Shown piece by piece: positions 32,695 to 41,996 of a DNA stretch of 64,000 nucleotides. The stretch is taken from positions 1 to 64,000 of the forward strand of contig NZ_FNHY01000004.1 of NCBI RefSeq assembly GCF_900103605.1. Reading direction: 5' to 3'. Within the stretch, counting starts at the first letter, position 1. Every line of letters starts with the position of its first letter. A program made the position numbers and the translations under genes. Source of the stretch: Psychrobacillus sp. OK028 (GTDB lineage: Bacteria; Bacillota; Bacilli; Bacillales_A; Planococcaceae). Below the pieces are notes generated by a model. It was not told where the DNA came from. It saw only the letters and a list, made by a program, of their open reading frames with translations, and did not search any database.

Positions 32695-35402
32695 CTCAGC
32701 CTTTATCTATTAAAAAAGAATTTTCCTTAAATATACATCCATTAGAAAACGGGCATTTTCGCTTAGTTTCGATAAATATACCTGCTGAAAAGTGGGTACC
32801 TTCCTTGTATTTAAATCATCGAGAAAGCTTTTTTGGTCTCAATGCTCAAATAGAAGATAACGCATTAATTGCCACTCCTGTTGAATTAGTTGAACTTTTT
32901 TCTAGAAAAATGAATCCCTTCATCCTGTTTAACGGTGTCAATGAAGACTCTAATAAATGGTTAGATACATTTAAAGAGACAGCTAAAGTTTGGTCAACTC
33001 CCGACTTATGGAATTTGATAAACGTAGAAGGAAATGAACTTAAAATTACCGCTCCAATCGAGGTAAGTGGGCAAATACTCCTAGTGAATGCTGTTAAACA
33101 AAAGCTATTCCAAGCAGGTTTATCAATGGAAGACATAGAACCGCTTATCCCATTTTTCCAACAAGGTGGCTGGCCAATTAAGTCCCAGGCAGCTCATCCA
33201 AGCTTATTGGTTGCACTAAGATTGTCAGAACCAGAGGCAATGGAGGATACATGGCAGCTTGAAACAGTGGTACGTGGGAAGAAAAGCAGTGTTTATTGGA
33301 CACCTGCATACCGCAAGAAATCGTTGCCCATCAATCAAGCATTACCTGATAAGTGGGTTGAATTTAGTGATTTTATAAAAGAAACGCAGTCGAAAATGTT
33401 TTCACTTATATCTTCCATCGATCAAACAAATAATGAAGCATTCTATTCTTCCACATTAACTGATGAAGAAGTTCGGATGTTTCTTCGTGATGATTTAGTC
33501 AAACTACAGGCACTCGGCTTTGAGATTGTACTACCAGCATGGCTAAAGGCAGTAAAAGACACAAAAATGCGTGTTAAAACAATCGCGAAGACTGCCAATT
33601 CATATAAAACTGCTGCCGGTCTAAATGAAATATTGCAATTTAACTGGAGTTTTTCCTTGAACGGCCAAGAAATTTCAGCCGATGAGTTTCAACAGATGGT
33701 AAATGAAAATCGTTCCTTTATACAGGCTGGTAATGAATGGTTCCGAATCGATTCAGCTTGGATGCATGAAGTTCGTGAGCTTATAAGAAAATCAGAGGAT
33801 GAGAATTGGACTGTGAAAGAGTTGCTGTTCCGTGAAATTCCTGAAGAGCTTGCACTAGCACTAGACGACGAAGAGGAAGTCGATGCGGATCCATTGTTTG
33901 AATTTGAGATGCAAAAATCATTGCAAACTCTTATGACACAGTTGTCTGAGAAAAAAGGGTTCCCTTCTGTGGAAGTTTCACCTAATTTATTGACGACTTT
34001 ACGCCCTTATCAGCAACAAGGACTGGAATGGCTTGTCTTTATGCGTAATGAAAAATTTGGTGCCTGTCTCGCAGATGATATGGGTCTCGGAAAAACTGTT
34101 CAATTAATATCATACTTACTGCACGTACATGAAAATACGGAGCAACCAACACCTTCGCTCATTATTTGCCCTACTTCCGTGTTAGGAAACTGGCAAAAAG
34201 AAATTGCGAAGTTTGCTCCTTCTCTAAAAGTGCAGACACATTATGGATCATCTCGTACAAAAGAAATTGATATGACAAGTGATGTCGTTCTCACTACATT
34301 TGGAACTGCCATGCAGGATATTGATTCGCTTTCTGAAATTATGTGGACCAGCATTACTTTAGATGAGGCACAAAACATAAAAAATATGCATACAAAACAA
34401 TCACGTGCTATACGTAAGTTAACCGGTGGTCATCATATTGCACTTACTGGTACTCCTGTAGAAAATAGATTATCGGAGCTATGGTCTATTTTTGACTTTA
34501 TCCATAAAGGTTATTTAGGTTCGTTCCGTAAATTCCAAGAAAACTATATAGCACTTATCGAACGAGATAATTCTGAAGCAACTAAACATAAATTACGAGT
34601 GAAAATTCAACCTTTCCTATTAAGAAGAACGAAACAGGATCCAGAACTTCAGCTTAACTTGCCAGAAAAGCTGGAGCAACGTGAGTACTGTGCACTTACT
34701 ACAGAGCAGGCAGCTTTGTATGAGTCACTAATACAAGAGACCGTTAGTAAGCTCGATACACTTACAGGGTTTGAGAAAAAAGGTCTCATTCTCAAAATGT
34801 TAAGCAAGCTTAAACAGCTTTGTAATCACCCTGCACTCTATTTAAAGGAGCCTTTTGATGATGCGGGCGATATGCTAGAGCGTTCAGAGAAGCTCGCTCA
34901 AATTGTTTCGCTTGCTGGGGAAATTGCAGCTCGCGGTGAGCAATGTCTCATCTTTACTCAATATATTGGGATGGGTCATTTACTACAGCATTGTTTAACA
35001 GAGCTTTATGAAATTGATGCGCCATTTTTAACTGGAAGTATGCCTAAAAATCAGCGCGATCATTTGGTGGAAGCATTTCAAGCAAAAGAATTTCCTGTAT
35101 TCCTATTGTCGCTAAAAGCTGGGGGAACTGGATTAAACTTAACGGCAGCTAGCCATGTGCTTCACGCCGATCGTTGGTGGAATCCTGCTGTTGAAAACCA
35201 AGCAACTGACCGTGCCTATCGTATCGGACAGACTAACTTTGTTCATGTCCATAAGTTCATCACAATTGGAACGATTGAAGAAAAAATTGATAAGCTCCTA
35301 GTTGAAAAACAGTCGCTATCTGAGGAATTAATCCATTCAAGTCAGTGGATCACAGAAATGTCGGATAGTGACATAAAAGAGTTGCTTACACTGTCTATTT
35401 AA
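32691..35402 (+). CDS. ywqA: SNF2-family helicase/translocase (YwqA-like)
   Basis: A 903 aa DNA-dependent ATPase of the bacterial HepA/SNF2 group. Seen: an N-terminal bacterial SNF2-associated domain (about 1-420), Walker A DDMGLGKTVQ (about 462-471), the Walker-B-like box LDEAQNIKN, LTGTPVENRLSELWS, and the helicase C motifs FTQYIGMGH, LKAGGTGLNLT and DRAYRIGQ. All motor motifs are intact. ATGA overlap with the SWIM gene implies coupled translation. Likely remodels protein-DNA or RNA polymerase complexes; the exact role in Bacillales is not settled. Confidence 0.93.
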   Translation: MTQPLSIKKEFSLNIHPLENGHFRLVSINIPAEKWVPSLYLNHRESFFGLNAQIEDNALIATPVELVELFSRKMNPFILFNGVNEDSNKWLDTFKETAKVWSTPDLWNLINVEGNELKITAPIEVSGQILLVNAVKQKLFQAGLSMEDIEPLIPFFQQGGWPIKSQAAHPSLLVALRLSEPEAMEDTWQLETVVRGKKSSVYWTPAYRKKSLPINQALPDKWVEFSDFIKETQSKMFSLISSIDQTNNEAFYSSTLTDEEVRMFLRDDLVKLQALGFEIVLPAWLKAVKDTKMRVKTIAKTANSYKTAAGLNEILQFNWSFSLNGQEISADEFQQMVNENRSFIQAGNEWFRIDSAWMHEVRELIRKSEDENWTVKELLFREIPEELALALDDEEEVDADPLFEFEMQKSLQTLMTQLSEKKGFPSVEVSPNLLTTLRPYQQQGLEWLVFMRNEKFGACLADDMGLGKTVQLISYLLHVHENTEQPTPSLIICPTSVLGNWQKEIAKFAPSLKVQTHYGSSRTKEIDMTSDVVLTTFGTAMQDIDSLSEIMWTSITLDEAQNIKNMHTKQSRAIRKLTGGHHIALTGTPVENRLSELWSIFDFIHKGYLGSFRKFQENYIALIERDNSEATKHKLRVKIQPFLLRRTKQDPELQLNLPEKLEQREYCALTTEQAALYESLIQETVSKLDTLTGFEKKGLILKMLSKLKQLCNHPALYLKEPFDDAGDMLERSEKLAQIVSLAGEIAARGEQCLIFTQYIGMGHLLQHCLTELYEIDAPFLTGSMPKNQRDHLVEAFQAKEFPVFLLSLKAGGTGLNLTAASHVLHADRWWNPAVENQATDRAYRIGQTNFVHVHKFITIGTIEEKIDKLLVEKQSLSEELIHSSQWITEMSDSDIKELLTLSI

Positions 35403-35411
35403 TAGTGTTTT

Positions 35412-35450
35412 TTAAAACCCTGACCAAGAAAATTTTTGGTCAGGGCTTTC
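35412..35450. terminator. Bidirectional terminator between ywqA and the ssb gene
   Basis: CCCTGACCAA (35418-35427) pairs perfectly with TTGGTCAGGG (35436-35445). It is flanked by an A-rich run before and CTTTCTCTTTT after, and serves two convergent genes. Confidence 0.9.
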
Positions 35451-35492
35451 TCTTTTGATAATCATTGAATAAGATTGCGGTCTTTTCAATCA

Positions 35493-35888
35493 TTAAACTG
35501 GTAGTTGGTTTGGTGGTATTACCGGAAATTCAAAATCACTCTCATTATTCTTATGTTGCTGTTGTTCCGCTTCCTCACCTCGCTTCTTTGTTGCTAAAAA
35601 TCGTATGTCCTCCACAACTATTTCTGTTACGAAAACCCTCGCTCCTGCTTCTTTTTCATACGATCTTGTATTAAGTCTGCCTGTTATCCCGACAAGAGAC
35701 CCTTTACCACAATATTTGACGGTTGTTTCAGCGAGCTTTCCCCAAATCGTGCATAACACAAAGTCCGCTTCGTCATTTTTATAGCTTTTATTCACCGCGA
35801 CTACAAAATTCGTTTGCATTCTCCCCTCAGAAAAATGCTTTAATTGTGGAGATTTCGTCATACGTCCGATTATCGAAACAGTGTTCAA
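35493..35888 (-). CDS. ssbB: Single-stranded DNA-binding protein, SsbB type
   Basis: A 131 aa OB-fold SSB. The TTG start is set by a perfect AAAGGAGGTGACA upstream (MNTVSIIGRMTKSPQ). Seen: OB-fold core with FVVAVNKSYKND, ADFVLCTIWGKLAE, KGSLVGITGRLNTRSYE and VVVEDIRFL-like strands. The C-terminus ends FPVIPPNQLPV and lacks the acidic DDDIPF tip of the essential SsbA. Shortness and the missing tip match SsbB/YwpH, the competence-linked paralogue, as does the neighbouring ywpF-like gene. Confidence 0.85.
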   Translation of the reverse strand: MNTVSIIGRMTKSPQLKHFSEGRMQTNFVVAVNKSYKNDEADFVLCTIWGKLAETTVKYCGKGSLVGITGRLNTRSYEKEAGARVFVTEIVVEDIRFLATKKRGEEAEQQQHKNNESDFEFPVIPPNQLPV

Positions 35889-36145
35889 TCTGTCACCTCC
35901 TTTAGCTTCATTAGCCCTATCATACTGATGAGACAAACTGTTGGCAAAAGCTCACAATTCCATTTCGAAGCCATTTTCCCGCTCAAAATTAAATTTCTGA
36001 AGCACAATTTCTTTTAACCTCCCTCTATAACAGCCTTTTAAATTTTCAAAAATGCTATTTTTGTAGTTTGTACTAATATTTTTTCCACTGTACTTGCTAT
36101 GCTATAATGGAAACTAATTAATGCTTTTCTAAAGGGGATTTGTGC

Positions 36146-36574
36146 ATGAAAACGTTCAAAATGATTTCAGTTAGCATTGTTTCTGACCAAGAAGAAATGC
36201 CAATTAACATTGAAGACGGTATCGTAATTAACCAAGAAAATTCAAGTCGTTCTTGGATTTTAGAACTTTTTACCGATCAAAAATACGAAACTTACTTTAA
36301 TGAATTAAAAAAATCCAATGATGTATATGATGTAAAAGTTATTATCTCTTATCCAGAAAACGAACCTGCTCATTTTGAAGTGGTAACCTATTCGGTGAAA
36401 CAAATTGGGGATCATCTTTCCGTCCTACTCAAAGGTACATTGAAACGAGCAAGAAGAAAATATGCAGAATCATTGCTAGCCGAGTTGATCGAAGATGGTT
36501 TAACTGGCGAAAAATTGCTTGCTAAATTTGAAAGTGATATGAAGATACGCCCTGCTTTGCGAAAGGATCAATAG
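36146..36574 (+). CDS. ywpF: YwpF-like protein
   Basis: A 142 aa cytoplasmic protein beginning MKTFKMISVSIV, matching the YwpF family start, with a beta-rich N-terminal half and a basic helical C-terminal half (TLKRARRKYAESLLAELIED). AAAGGGG lies 8 bases upstream of the ATG; an upstream in-frame TTG is less likely. Synteny with ssbB (ywpH) and fabZ supports the call. Function unknown. Divergent from ssb. Confidence 0.8.
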   Translation: MKTFKMISVSIVSDQEEMPINIEDGIVINQENSSRSWILELFTDQKYETYFNELKKSNDVYDVKVIISYPENEPAHFEVVTYSVKQIGDHLSVLLKGTLKRARRKYAESLLAELIEDGLTGEKLLAKFESDMKIRPALRKDQ

Positions 36575-36582
36575 TGAGGTAT

Positions 36583-36611
36583 CCCTGTGATTTATTTTGC
36601 AGGGTTTTTTT
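36583..36611 (+). terminator. Terminator of ywpF
   Basis: CCCTG (36583-36587) pairs with CAGGG (36600-36604) around a 12-base loop, followed by TTTTTTT. Confidence 0.75.
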
Positions 36612-36650
36612 GTTGGGGAAAAATCATTCTGTACAAGTCGAATATCATTT

Positions 36651-36910
36651 TACTAGCGGTCAGGTGGCCGTTACTCGCTTTCGTGAGGCGGTTACTCTCG
36701 GAACTGCTATATTTACTCGCTTTCCCGTAACTTTTACTCTCGGAACGGGATATTTATCCATTTCGATAGAGGTTGATCCAATTTTTTTAGGAGTTATCAT
36801 CTCTGGTTTTTGTCGGTTACTCATGCTATTGAGTTGGGTACTTTCGTGGTTCAGTCGTTACTCTCGCTTCGGCGATGTTAACTTGCTCTCCAGTGCCTTT
36901 TACACGCGGA
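36651..36910 (+). repeat. 21-bp repeat arrays, five units plus a diverged second block
   Basis: Cores at 36651, 36672, 36693, 36714 and 36735 (all 21 bp apart), ending in the terminal unit TTTACTCTCGGAACGGGAT. A second block has cores at 36818, 36839 and 36859, with a degenerate unit and a final TTACACGCGG at 36901 (42 bp after 36859). The arrays fill the convergent gap between ywpF and the lipoprotein gene. No hairpin linker seen. Confidence 0.88.
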
Positions 36911-36929
36911 AAGGAGGAATTTTTTAGCC

Positions 36930-36973
36930 TAAAAAAATGCTGACCCTAATTTTTAGGAGTCAGCATTTTTTTG
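36930..36973. terminator. Bidirectional terminator before the lipoprotein gene
   Basis: ATGCTGACCCTAA (36937-36949) pairs with TTAGGAGTCAGCAT (36953-36966) with one mismatch, flanked by seven A and seven T. Confidence 0.9.
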
Positions 36974-36981
36974 TTCAACAA

Positions 36982-37323
36982 TTATTTAATATTGTTTTTG
37001 TCTTTTATTAAGTGGTCATTGTTATTATTAACTCCGTCATTTGGTACGTTGCCATTGCCATTATTAATGGTTCCGTTATCGTTAATTCCATTGTTCATTG
37101 TTCCATCGTTAATTGTACCATCATTGATCGTTCCATCGTTTAATGTTCCATTTCCACGGCCGTTGTCCATCCCGTTGTTTCTATTCGGCGATGGTGTATT
37201 TATATCGTTACGTACATCCTCCATCGGGGTCTCATTGTTGTTAGGAATCGCATTGTCACGATTATTACACCCGACCAATAATAACGAACTTAGAGCTACA
37301 GCGGGAACGACTTTTTTCCACAT
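36982..37323 (-). CDS. Small Asn/Gly-rich lipoprotein
   Basis: A 113 aa exported lipoprotein. Lipobox LLLVGC (Cys 19) follows a basic, hydrophobic signal (MWKKVVPAVALSS). The mature part is almost entirely Asn, Gly, Asp and Thr, with NDGTI repeats (about 60-95). ATG follows AAAGGAGGAA. Low complexity prevents assignment; spore or envelope lipoproteins of similar composition exist in Bacillales. Confidence 0.82.
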   Translation of the reverse strand: MWKKVVPAVALSSLLLVGCNNRDNAIPNNNETPMEDVRNDINTPSPNRNNGMDNGRGNGTLNDGTINDGTINDGTMNNGINDNGTINNGNGNVPNDGVNNNNDHLIKDKNNIK

Positions 37324-37411
37324 AAAATAATTCCTCCTTTCTTGTTATCGTCGTCACTTTTTTGTGACTTACGATAGGTTATCCAAGAAAAAAGGAACTA
37401 TCCTATGGCAA

Positions 37412-37801
37412 CTATGCCTGTTTTTGCATTTCTTTTAGAAGCGATTCAACGTATAATGCTTCTGCTTTACAGCCATATTTATATTGGGTACCTAATTTGT
37501 CTTGCATAATTTCAATTGACGCAATTAAGTCTTCGTTCACTGGCTCTGATAAAATCTTCTCTATAGAAGCGTTTATTTTTAGCGCTATTTCTTCATGGAA
37601 TTCTGGACTTTCTTTTATCTCTTTTGGTACTTTTTCAAACCAAGTGGCAGATTCGACAATGTATAATTGCCAACTCTTTACAAAGTCTTCAATATTAAAA
37701 AGTTCTTCATCCCAACTAATATTGGTCATATATATTTCAAATGCCTTAGTTATGGATCTGGTAATACTACTTTTAATACCTGACGATAACTCATTATACA
37801 T
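37412..37801 (-). CDS. Hypothetical helical protein (129 aa)
   Basis: A soluble, probably all-helical protein (FNIEDFVKSWQLYIVESATW, KYGCKAEALYVESLLKEMQK). GGAGG lies 11 bases ahead of the ATG. No domain recognised. It stands alone between the lipoprotein and fabZ genes. Confidence 0.7.
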   Translation of the reverse strand: MYNELSSGIKSSITRSITKAFEIYMTNISWDEELFNIEDFVKSWQLYIVESATWFEKVPKEIKESPEFHEEIALKINASIEKILSEPVNEDLIASIEIMQDKLGTQYKYGCKAEALYVESLLKEMQKQA

Positions 37802-37892
37802 GAAGTATAAAACCTCCTACATTAATACAACGCCTAACTATTTCTAAATAATTTAACTTATTTTATAAGATATAACTACATATTGCAAATTA

Positions 37893-38330
37893 TTACTTTT
37901 CCACAACAGGTCCAAGTGCAAACAGTATATCTGCTTCACATACTAATTCTCCATCTACTGTTGCGATTCCGTGACCTTTTCCCATTGCTCCACGAAGCTT
38001 TGTCAATTCAACCTCTAGTTTCAATTGGTCTCCTGGCTTTACTTGTCGTTTAAAACGACAATTATCAATTCCGGTAAAGAATGCGAGTCTTCCTTTGTTT
38101 TCTGGAATTTGAAGGACAGCGACAGCTCCGATTTGAGCAAGAGCCTCTACGATAAGTACGCCGGGCATTACTGGATATCCTGGAAAATGACCATTGAAGA
38201 ATTCTTCGTTAATCGTTACATTTTTTAATCCTACCGCGCGCTTTCCTTCTTCAACTTCTAGAATTTTATCTATCATAAGAAATGGATAACGATGCGGTAA
38301 AATTGCTTGAATTTGCTCTGTTGTTAACAT
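37893..38330 (-). CDS. fabZ: 3-hydroxyacyl-[acyl-carrier-protein] dehydratase FabZ
   Basis: A 145 aa hot-dog-fold dehydratase of the type II fatty-acid cycle. It converts 3-hydroxyacyl-ACP to trans-2-enoyl-ACP. Seen: start motif [20 protein letters not shown], catalytic His in [14 protein letters not shown] and catalytic Glu in [11 protein letters not shown]. Start is set by GGAGGATGAT. It is the ywpB position of B. subtilis, downstream of flhP. Confidence 0.96.
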   Translation of the reverse strand: MLTTEQIQAILPHRYPFLMIDKILEVEEGKRAVGLKNVTINEEFFNGHFPGYPVMPGVLIVEALAQIGAVAVLQIPENKGRLAFFTGIDNCRFKRQVKPGDQLKLEVELTKLRGAMGKGHGIATVDGELVCEADILFALGPVVEK

Positions 38331-38354
38331 AGAATCATCCTCCAAAAATCTTTA

Positions 38355-38633
38355 TTACTTGCCATCTTTAATATCAATTATATGCTGGTATGTATCCCAT
38401 TTTAATGCGTCCTTTGGTTCACCATCACCTAGAACGCCATAACCAAACATTAGTCCTGTTATTGCTGCTCCAGCTAAGATTAGAATTACGAGTAGTATGC
38501 GCAACCATATAGGAAACATGCGGATTTGAACCCACCTTGTTGTTCCCGTCTGTTGCGCTTGTTCGTGTGCCTTTTCTTGTTCTTTTTCTAATCTTCGCTG
38601 TTGTCTAGCAGAAATTTTACTTTCTTCTGTCAT
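38355..38633 (-). CDS. EpuA-like small membrane protein
   Basis: A 92 aa protein: a charged Gln/Glu/Lys/Arg-rich cytoplasmic N-terminus (ARQQRRLEKEQEKAHEQ), one membrane helix (about 50-72; WLRILLVILILAGAAITGLM), then FGYGVLGDGEPKDAL. The YGVLGDG motif after the helix fits the family often listed as EpuA or 'RNA polymerase subunit beta' (a misleading name). ATG follows AAGGAG. Position between flhP and fabZ is usual for this family. Function unclear. Confidence 0.78.
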   Translation of the reverse strand: MTEESKISARQQRRLEKEQEKAHEQAQQTGTTRWVQIRMFPIWLRILLVILILAGAAITGLMFGYGVLGDGEPKDALKWDTYQHIIDIKDGK

Positions 38634-38657
38634 AAACACAACTCCTTACACGCATAA

Positions 38658-39497
38658 TTATCGAATGCCATTAATAAGTCCCAGCATTTGGTCCGCAATA
38701 GTGATGGAACGGGCATTGAACTGATAAGAACGTTGCGCTGTCATAAGATCAGTCATTTCTTTCGATGTATCTACGTTCGATAATTCTAACATACCATTTG
38801 CAATAGCTATTTCACCACGGTTTGCACCTTGTAAATCTGTCATAATATCCTCTGCGTTTAAACCTAATTGTTCCAGGTTATTTGGCATTGCAATATAAGT
38901 TGCAGATAAATGAACCATCGCATTCGGCTTTTGTAGCACTGATACCGCTAATTCCCGTTGCTGTGTAGTACCATTTGGATATGTAGCCGTTAAAATTCCT
39001 GTTTCATTTACACTGAAATCCGTTACACCATCAGGAATAGTAATTGCTAGTCCGTCAGCATCAGCCACAGGATAACCGTCCCCATTCACGAGCATAAGCT
39101 GACCATTTTCCATCGGAGTAACATAAAAGGCTCCTTGACGGGTATATGCTGTTTGCTGTCCACCTTCACCATTTGGCATAAGCACATTAAAATATTGCTT
39201 TGGTTCTTGAAAAGCGAAGTCTAAATTACGATCTGTTGATTGGAGACTACCTTGCTTCCAGTTCATTTGGGTTTGTGCAAGTGCTGCACCAACGCCATAG
39301 CGAATCCCAGTAGGTGAATCTCGTTCTACACGATCTAATTTATCATTATTATATTGTTGATATAATAATTCTTGGAACTTTGCATCCTTTGCTTTGTAGC
39401 CATGCGTACTTGTATTAGAAAGGTTGTTCCCAATAATATCTATTTGACTTTGCAGTTGCGACATCGTATTCGTCGCTGTAATCATCGTGCGTAGCAT
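38658..39497 (-). CDS. flhP: Flagellar basal-body rod/hook-type protein FlhP
   Basis: A 279 aa FlgF/FlgG-type protein. Start MLRTMITATNTMSQLQSQID is the conserved N-terminal rod motif and is preceded by AGAGGTAGG. The N-terminal heptad (IIGNNLSNTSTHGYKA) and the C-terminal motif (MTDLMTAQRSYQFNARSI) frame a beta-rich middle. FlhO/FlhP are distal rod components in B. subtilis and follow mbl there too. It is 45 bp after flhO. Confidence 0.93.
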   Translation of the reverse strand: MLRTMITATNTMSQLQSQIDIIGNNLSNTSTHGYKAKDAKFQELLYQQYNNDKLDRVERDSPTGIRYGVGAALAQTQMNWKQGSLQSTDRNLDFAFQEPKQYFNVLMPNGEGGQQTAYTRQGAFYVTPMENGQLMLVNGDGYPVADADGLAITIPDGVTDFSVNETGILTATYPNGTTQQRELAVSVLQKPNAMVHLSATYIAMPNNLEQLGLNAEDIMTDLQGANRGEIAIANGMLELSNVDTSKEMTDLMTAQRSYQFNARSITIADQMLGLINGIR

Positions 39498-39542
39498 TTT
39501 CAGCCTACCTCTTTTCATTGTTAAAGCTTTTTTAAAGCTCTC

Positions 39543-40382
39543 TTAATTCACACGGCCTACTTCGTTAACAGCTTTGTCCATACTTCTATCGTATGCTTGC
39601 AGTACTTTTTGGTTTGCTTCAAATGCGCGATAAGCAGTTAACATATCTGTCATTGTTCTAGCTGGATCCACATTCGAACCTTCCATATACCCCTGTTGCA
39701 TCGAGAAAGAAATATTATCTATATTATAGGCAGATGGTAGTTCAGTTCCATCGACTGTTCTGTATAAACCGTTATCCTGCTTGATAAGAGTGTTAGGCTG
39801 TGCAGAGAATGATACACCAATTCGTGCTACTGCAGCATTGTCTACTAAGATCTGACCACTTGAATCTACTTGGAAATCATCATTTTGTAGCTGGATCGGT
39901 TGCCCTTCCGAATCAAGTACATACAAACCTTGTGGATTTGTTAAAAATCCTGAACCATCTAACGTAAAATTCGAATTTCGAGTGTAAGCTTCTCCTTCAG
40001 TTGGATGCTGTAAACGATAGAATACTGCTCCCGTTTGTCCTGTTTCTTCATCAACTGGTAGTGAGCCATCGATTAATGCTATATCTGTATTCAAATCTGT
40101 TTGGATGATTTGTCCCTGTGTCATTAATGCCATTGTTTCTTGCATGTATACACCTGTACTAATTGCTCCAACTTCAGAAGCATACTTGCCGGTAATCGGA
40201 TCCTTTGTAGGAATTTGAGTAGGTCCTAGTCTAGACAATAACATGTCTGGGAAAGAACGAATAGTCGATTGATCCGCTTTGAATCCCGGTGTATTGGCAT
40301 TGGCCATATTATTAGTTAGTATTTCTGTTCTACGCTGTTGTGCAATCATTCCGGATGCAACTGTAGTAAATCCGCGAAACAT
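39543..40382 (-). CDS. flhO: Flagellar basal-body rod protein FlhO
   Basis: A 279 aa FlgG-family rod protein. MFRGFTTVASGMIAQQRR and ILTNNMANANTPGFKAD mark the N-terminus; MTDMLTAYRAFEANQKVLQA marks the C-terminal rod helix. GGAGG lies 8 bases upstream of the ATG. An in-frame extension upstream is noncoding and ends against mbl. It is co-oriented with mbl and flhP in the ancestral order. Confidence 0.93.
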   Translation of the reverse strand: MFRGFTTVASGMIAQQRRTEILTNNMANANTPGFKADQSTIRSFPDMLLSRLGPTQIPTKDPITGKYASEVGAISTGVYMQETMALMTQGQIIQTDLNTDIALIDGSLPVDEETGQTGAVFYRLQHPTEGEAYTRNSNFTLDGSGFLTNPQGLYVLDSEGQPIQLQNDDFQVDSSGQILVDNAAVARIGVSFSAQPNTLIKQDNGLYRTVDGTELPSAYNIDNISFSMQQGYMEGSNVDPARTMTDMLTAYRAFEANQKVLQAYDRSMDKAVNEVGRVN

Positions 40383-40448
40383 AAGAAAGCCTCCACTCTG
40401 CAAACGAAGTATACGAAAGCAATTTAGTGCTCCGCAGCCAGTTTGCAT

Positions 40449-41441
40449 TTATCTTCGTGATATTTTGTCAATATTGTCTAACATTATCCCTGTTCCTATT
40501 GCGACACAATTCATCGGGTATTCAGCTATTAATACAGGAACTTTTAACTCTTCCATTAACAAATGGTCCATACCGTGTAAAAGTGCTCCGCCTCCTGTTA
40601 TAATAACTCCGCGATCAATAATATCTGCAGATAACTCAGGTGGTGTTTTTTCTAACACATTCTTTGCAGCTTGGACAATACCCAAAACGGATTCTTTCAA
40701 TGCTTTTTCAATTTCTTCCGATTTAATCGTTATTGTTCTAGGAAGCCCTGTGACCATGTCTCGCCCACGAATATCCATTTCCTCGTGACGACTATCTGGA
40801 AAAACAGTACCTACCGATATTTTTATATTTTCAGCAGTACGTTCACCGATTAGAAGTTTGTACTCTTTTTTAATATACTGAAGAATGTCATTGTCAAAAA
40901 CATCTCCTGCAATTTTAATCGATTCACTTGTTACGATATCGCCCATGGAAAGTACTGCAACATCTGTTGTACCTCCACCTATATCGACAACCATGTTACC
41001 ACTTGGTTGGAAGATATCCATTCCTGCGCCGATTGCTGCAACTTTTGGCTCTTCCTCCAAATAAACTTTCTTCCCGCCAGACTTCTCCGCAGCTTCGCGT
41101 ATTGCCTTTTGTTCAACACTAGTAATATTTGTAGGACAGCAGATTAAGATACGTGGCTTTGATAGAAATCCTTTGACATTTAATTTATTGATAAAATGTC
41201 TAAGCATTGCTTCTGTCACATCAAAATCAGCAATTACGCCATCTTTAAGTGGGCGAATTGCTATAATATTCCCTGGAGTTCTACCGACCATTTGTCTTGC
41301 TTCTTCTCCAACAGCCAGTACTTTTTTGGTATTTCTATCTATAGCAACGACAGAGGGTTCGTTTAAAACAATCCCTTTTCCTTTTACATGTATTAATACA
41401 TTGGCTGTACCTAAATCAATTCCAATATCCTTTGCAAACAT
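40449..41441 (-). CDS. mbl: MreB-like cell-shape protein Mbl
   Basis: A 330 aa bacterial actin that guides lateral-wall synthesis. Seen: phosphate-1 GIDLGTANVLIHVKGKGIVL, phosphate-2 VVDIGGGTTDVAVLSMG, adenosine motif IITGGGALLHGMD. The ATG is chosen by homology to the Mbl start (MFAKDIGIDL), with GGAAGGAG about 11 bases upstream. Position next to spoIIID and flhO identifies it as mbl rather than mreB or mreBH. Confidence 0.95.
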   Translation of the reverse strand: MFAKDIGIDLGTANVLIHVKGKGIVLNEPSVVAIDRNTKKVLAVGEEARQMVGRTPGNIIAIRPLKDGVIADFDVTEAMLRHFINKLNVKGFLSKPRILICCPTNITSVEQKAIREAAEKSGGKKVYLEEEPKVAAIGAGMDIFQPSGNMVVDIGGGTTDVAVLSMGDIVTSESIKIAGDVFDNDILQYIKKEYKLLIGERTAENIKISVGTVFPDSRHEEMDIRGRDMVTGLPRTITIKSEEIEKALKESVLGIVQAAKNVLEKTPPELSADIIDRGVIITGGGALLHGMDHLLMEELKVPVLIAEYPMNCVAIGTGIMLDNIDKISRR

Positions 41442-41633
41442 TACTGATGTTTCTCCTTCCCAACTAAACCCATTATGTATATTGATCAATACGTCTCTAA
41501 CTTTAAATTTTATCATAGTTTTACTAGAATTACACTTTATTTAACAATATTATTTGTGAAAAAATGGCATAATACTCGTGTCTAAATAACTACTAGTTGA
41601 ATAGGGGGCTAAGACTATGGGTCATTTAATCAA

Positions 41634-41664
41634 AAGAAAAAGCCGTGATTAATTACTCATCACG
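41634..41664 (-). terminator. Terminator of spoIIID
   Basis: CGTGAT (41644-41649) pairs with ATCACG (41659-41664), overlapping the stop. It is followed on the minus strand by GCTTTTTCTTTT. Confidence 0.78.
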
Positions 41665-41928
41665 ACCTCTTCTATCTTCTTTTTTCGTTTTCCACTTTCT
41701 TTTTGTCGCTTCTCCACCTCGTAAATGCCTGACCGATTTATGATACGCTAAAATTTCTTTTACCTCTTTTGCCAGCTGTGGATCTACTAAGTGGAGTCTT
41801 TCCGTCAAATCCTTATGCACAGTGCTTTTGGAATGACCGGTTGTGCTTGCGATCGCACGGACAGTTTTTTTGGTCTCAAGGACCATTTCACCTAAACGTA
41901 TGCATCTATGACGAATCGTTTCGTGCAC
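41653..41928 (-). CDS. spoIIID: Sporulation transcription regulator SpoIIID
   Basis: A 91 aa mother-cell DNA-binding protein that activates or represses SigE-dependent genes. Seen: helix-turn-helix RAIASTTGHSKSTVHKDL and the near-invariant EVKEILAYHKSVRHLRGGEA followed by a basic tail (TKRKWKTKKEDRRGR). GTG start preceded by AAAGGAAGAG. B. subtilis uses an upstream coupling ORF (usd); I do not see a clear equivalent. Confidence 0.96.
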   Translation of the reverse strand: MHETIRHRCIRLGEMVLETKKTVRAIASTTGHSKSTVHKDLTERLHLVDPQLAKEVKEILAYHKSVRHLRGGEATKRKWKTKKEDRRGRDE

Positions 41929-41996
41929 TAACTCTTCCTTTCGTTAGTAAAGGAACACTTTCCATCAATTTATGCATACGCCTTAGCTATTATGAA

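Noticed and set aside
37346-37378. Imperfect palindrome (ATCGTCGTCAC/GTGACTTACGAT) upstream of the lipoprotein gene
   Set aside because: Too weak and isolated to call an operator or riboswitch.
41618-41653. 11-codon plus-strand mini-ORF (MGHLIKRKSRD) behind AGGGGG
   Set aside because: It has a plausible ribosome site but overlaps the spoIIID terminator and is too short to judge.
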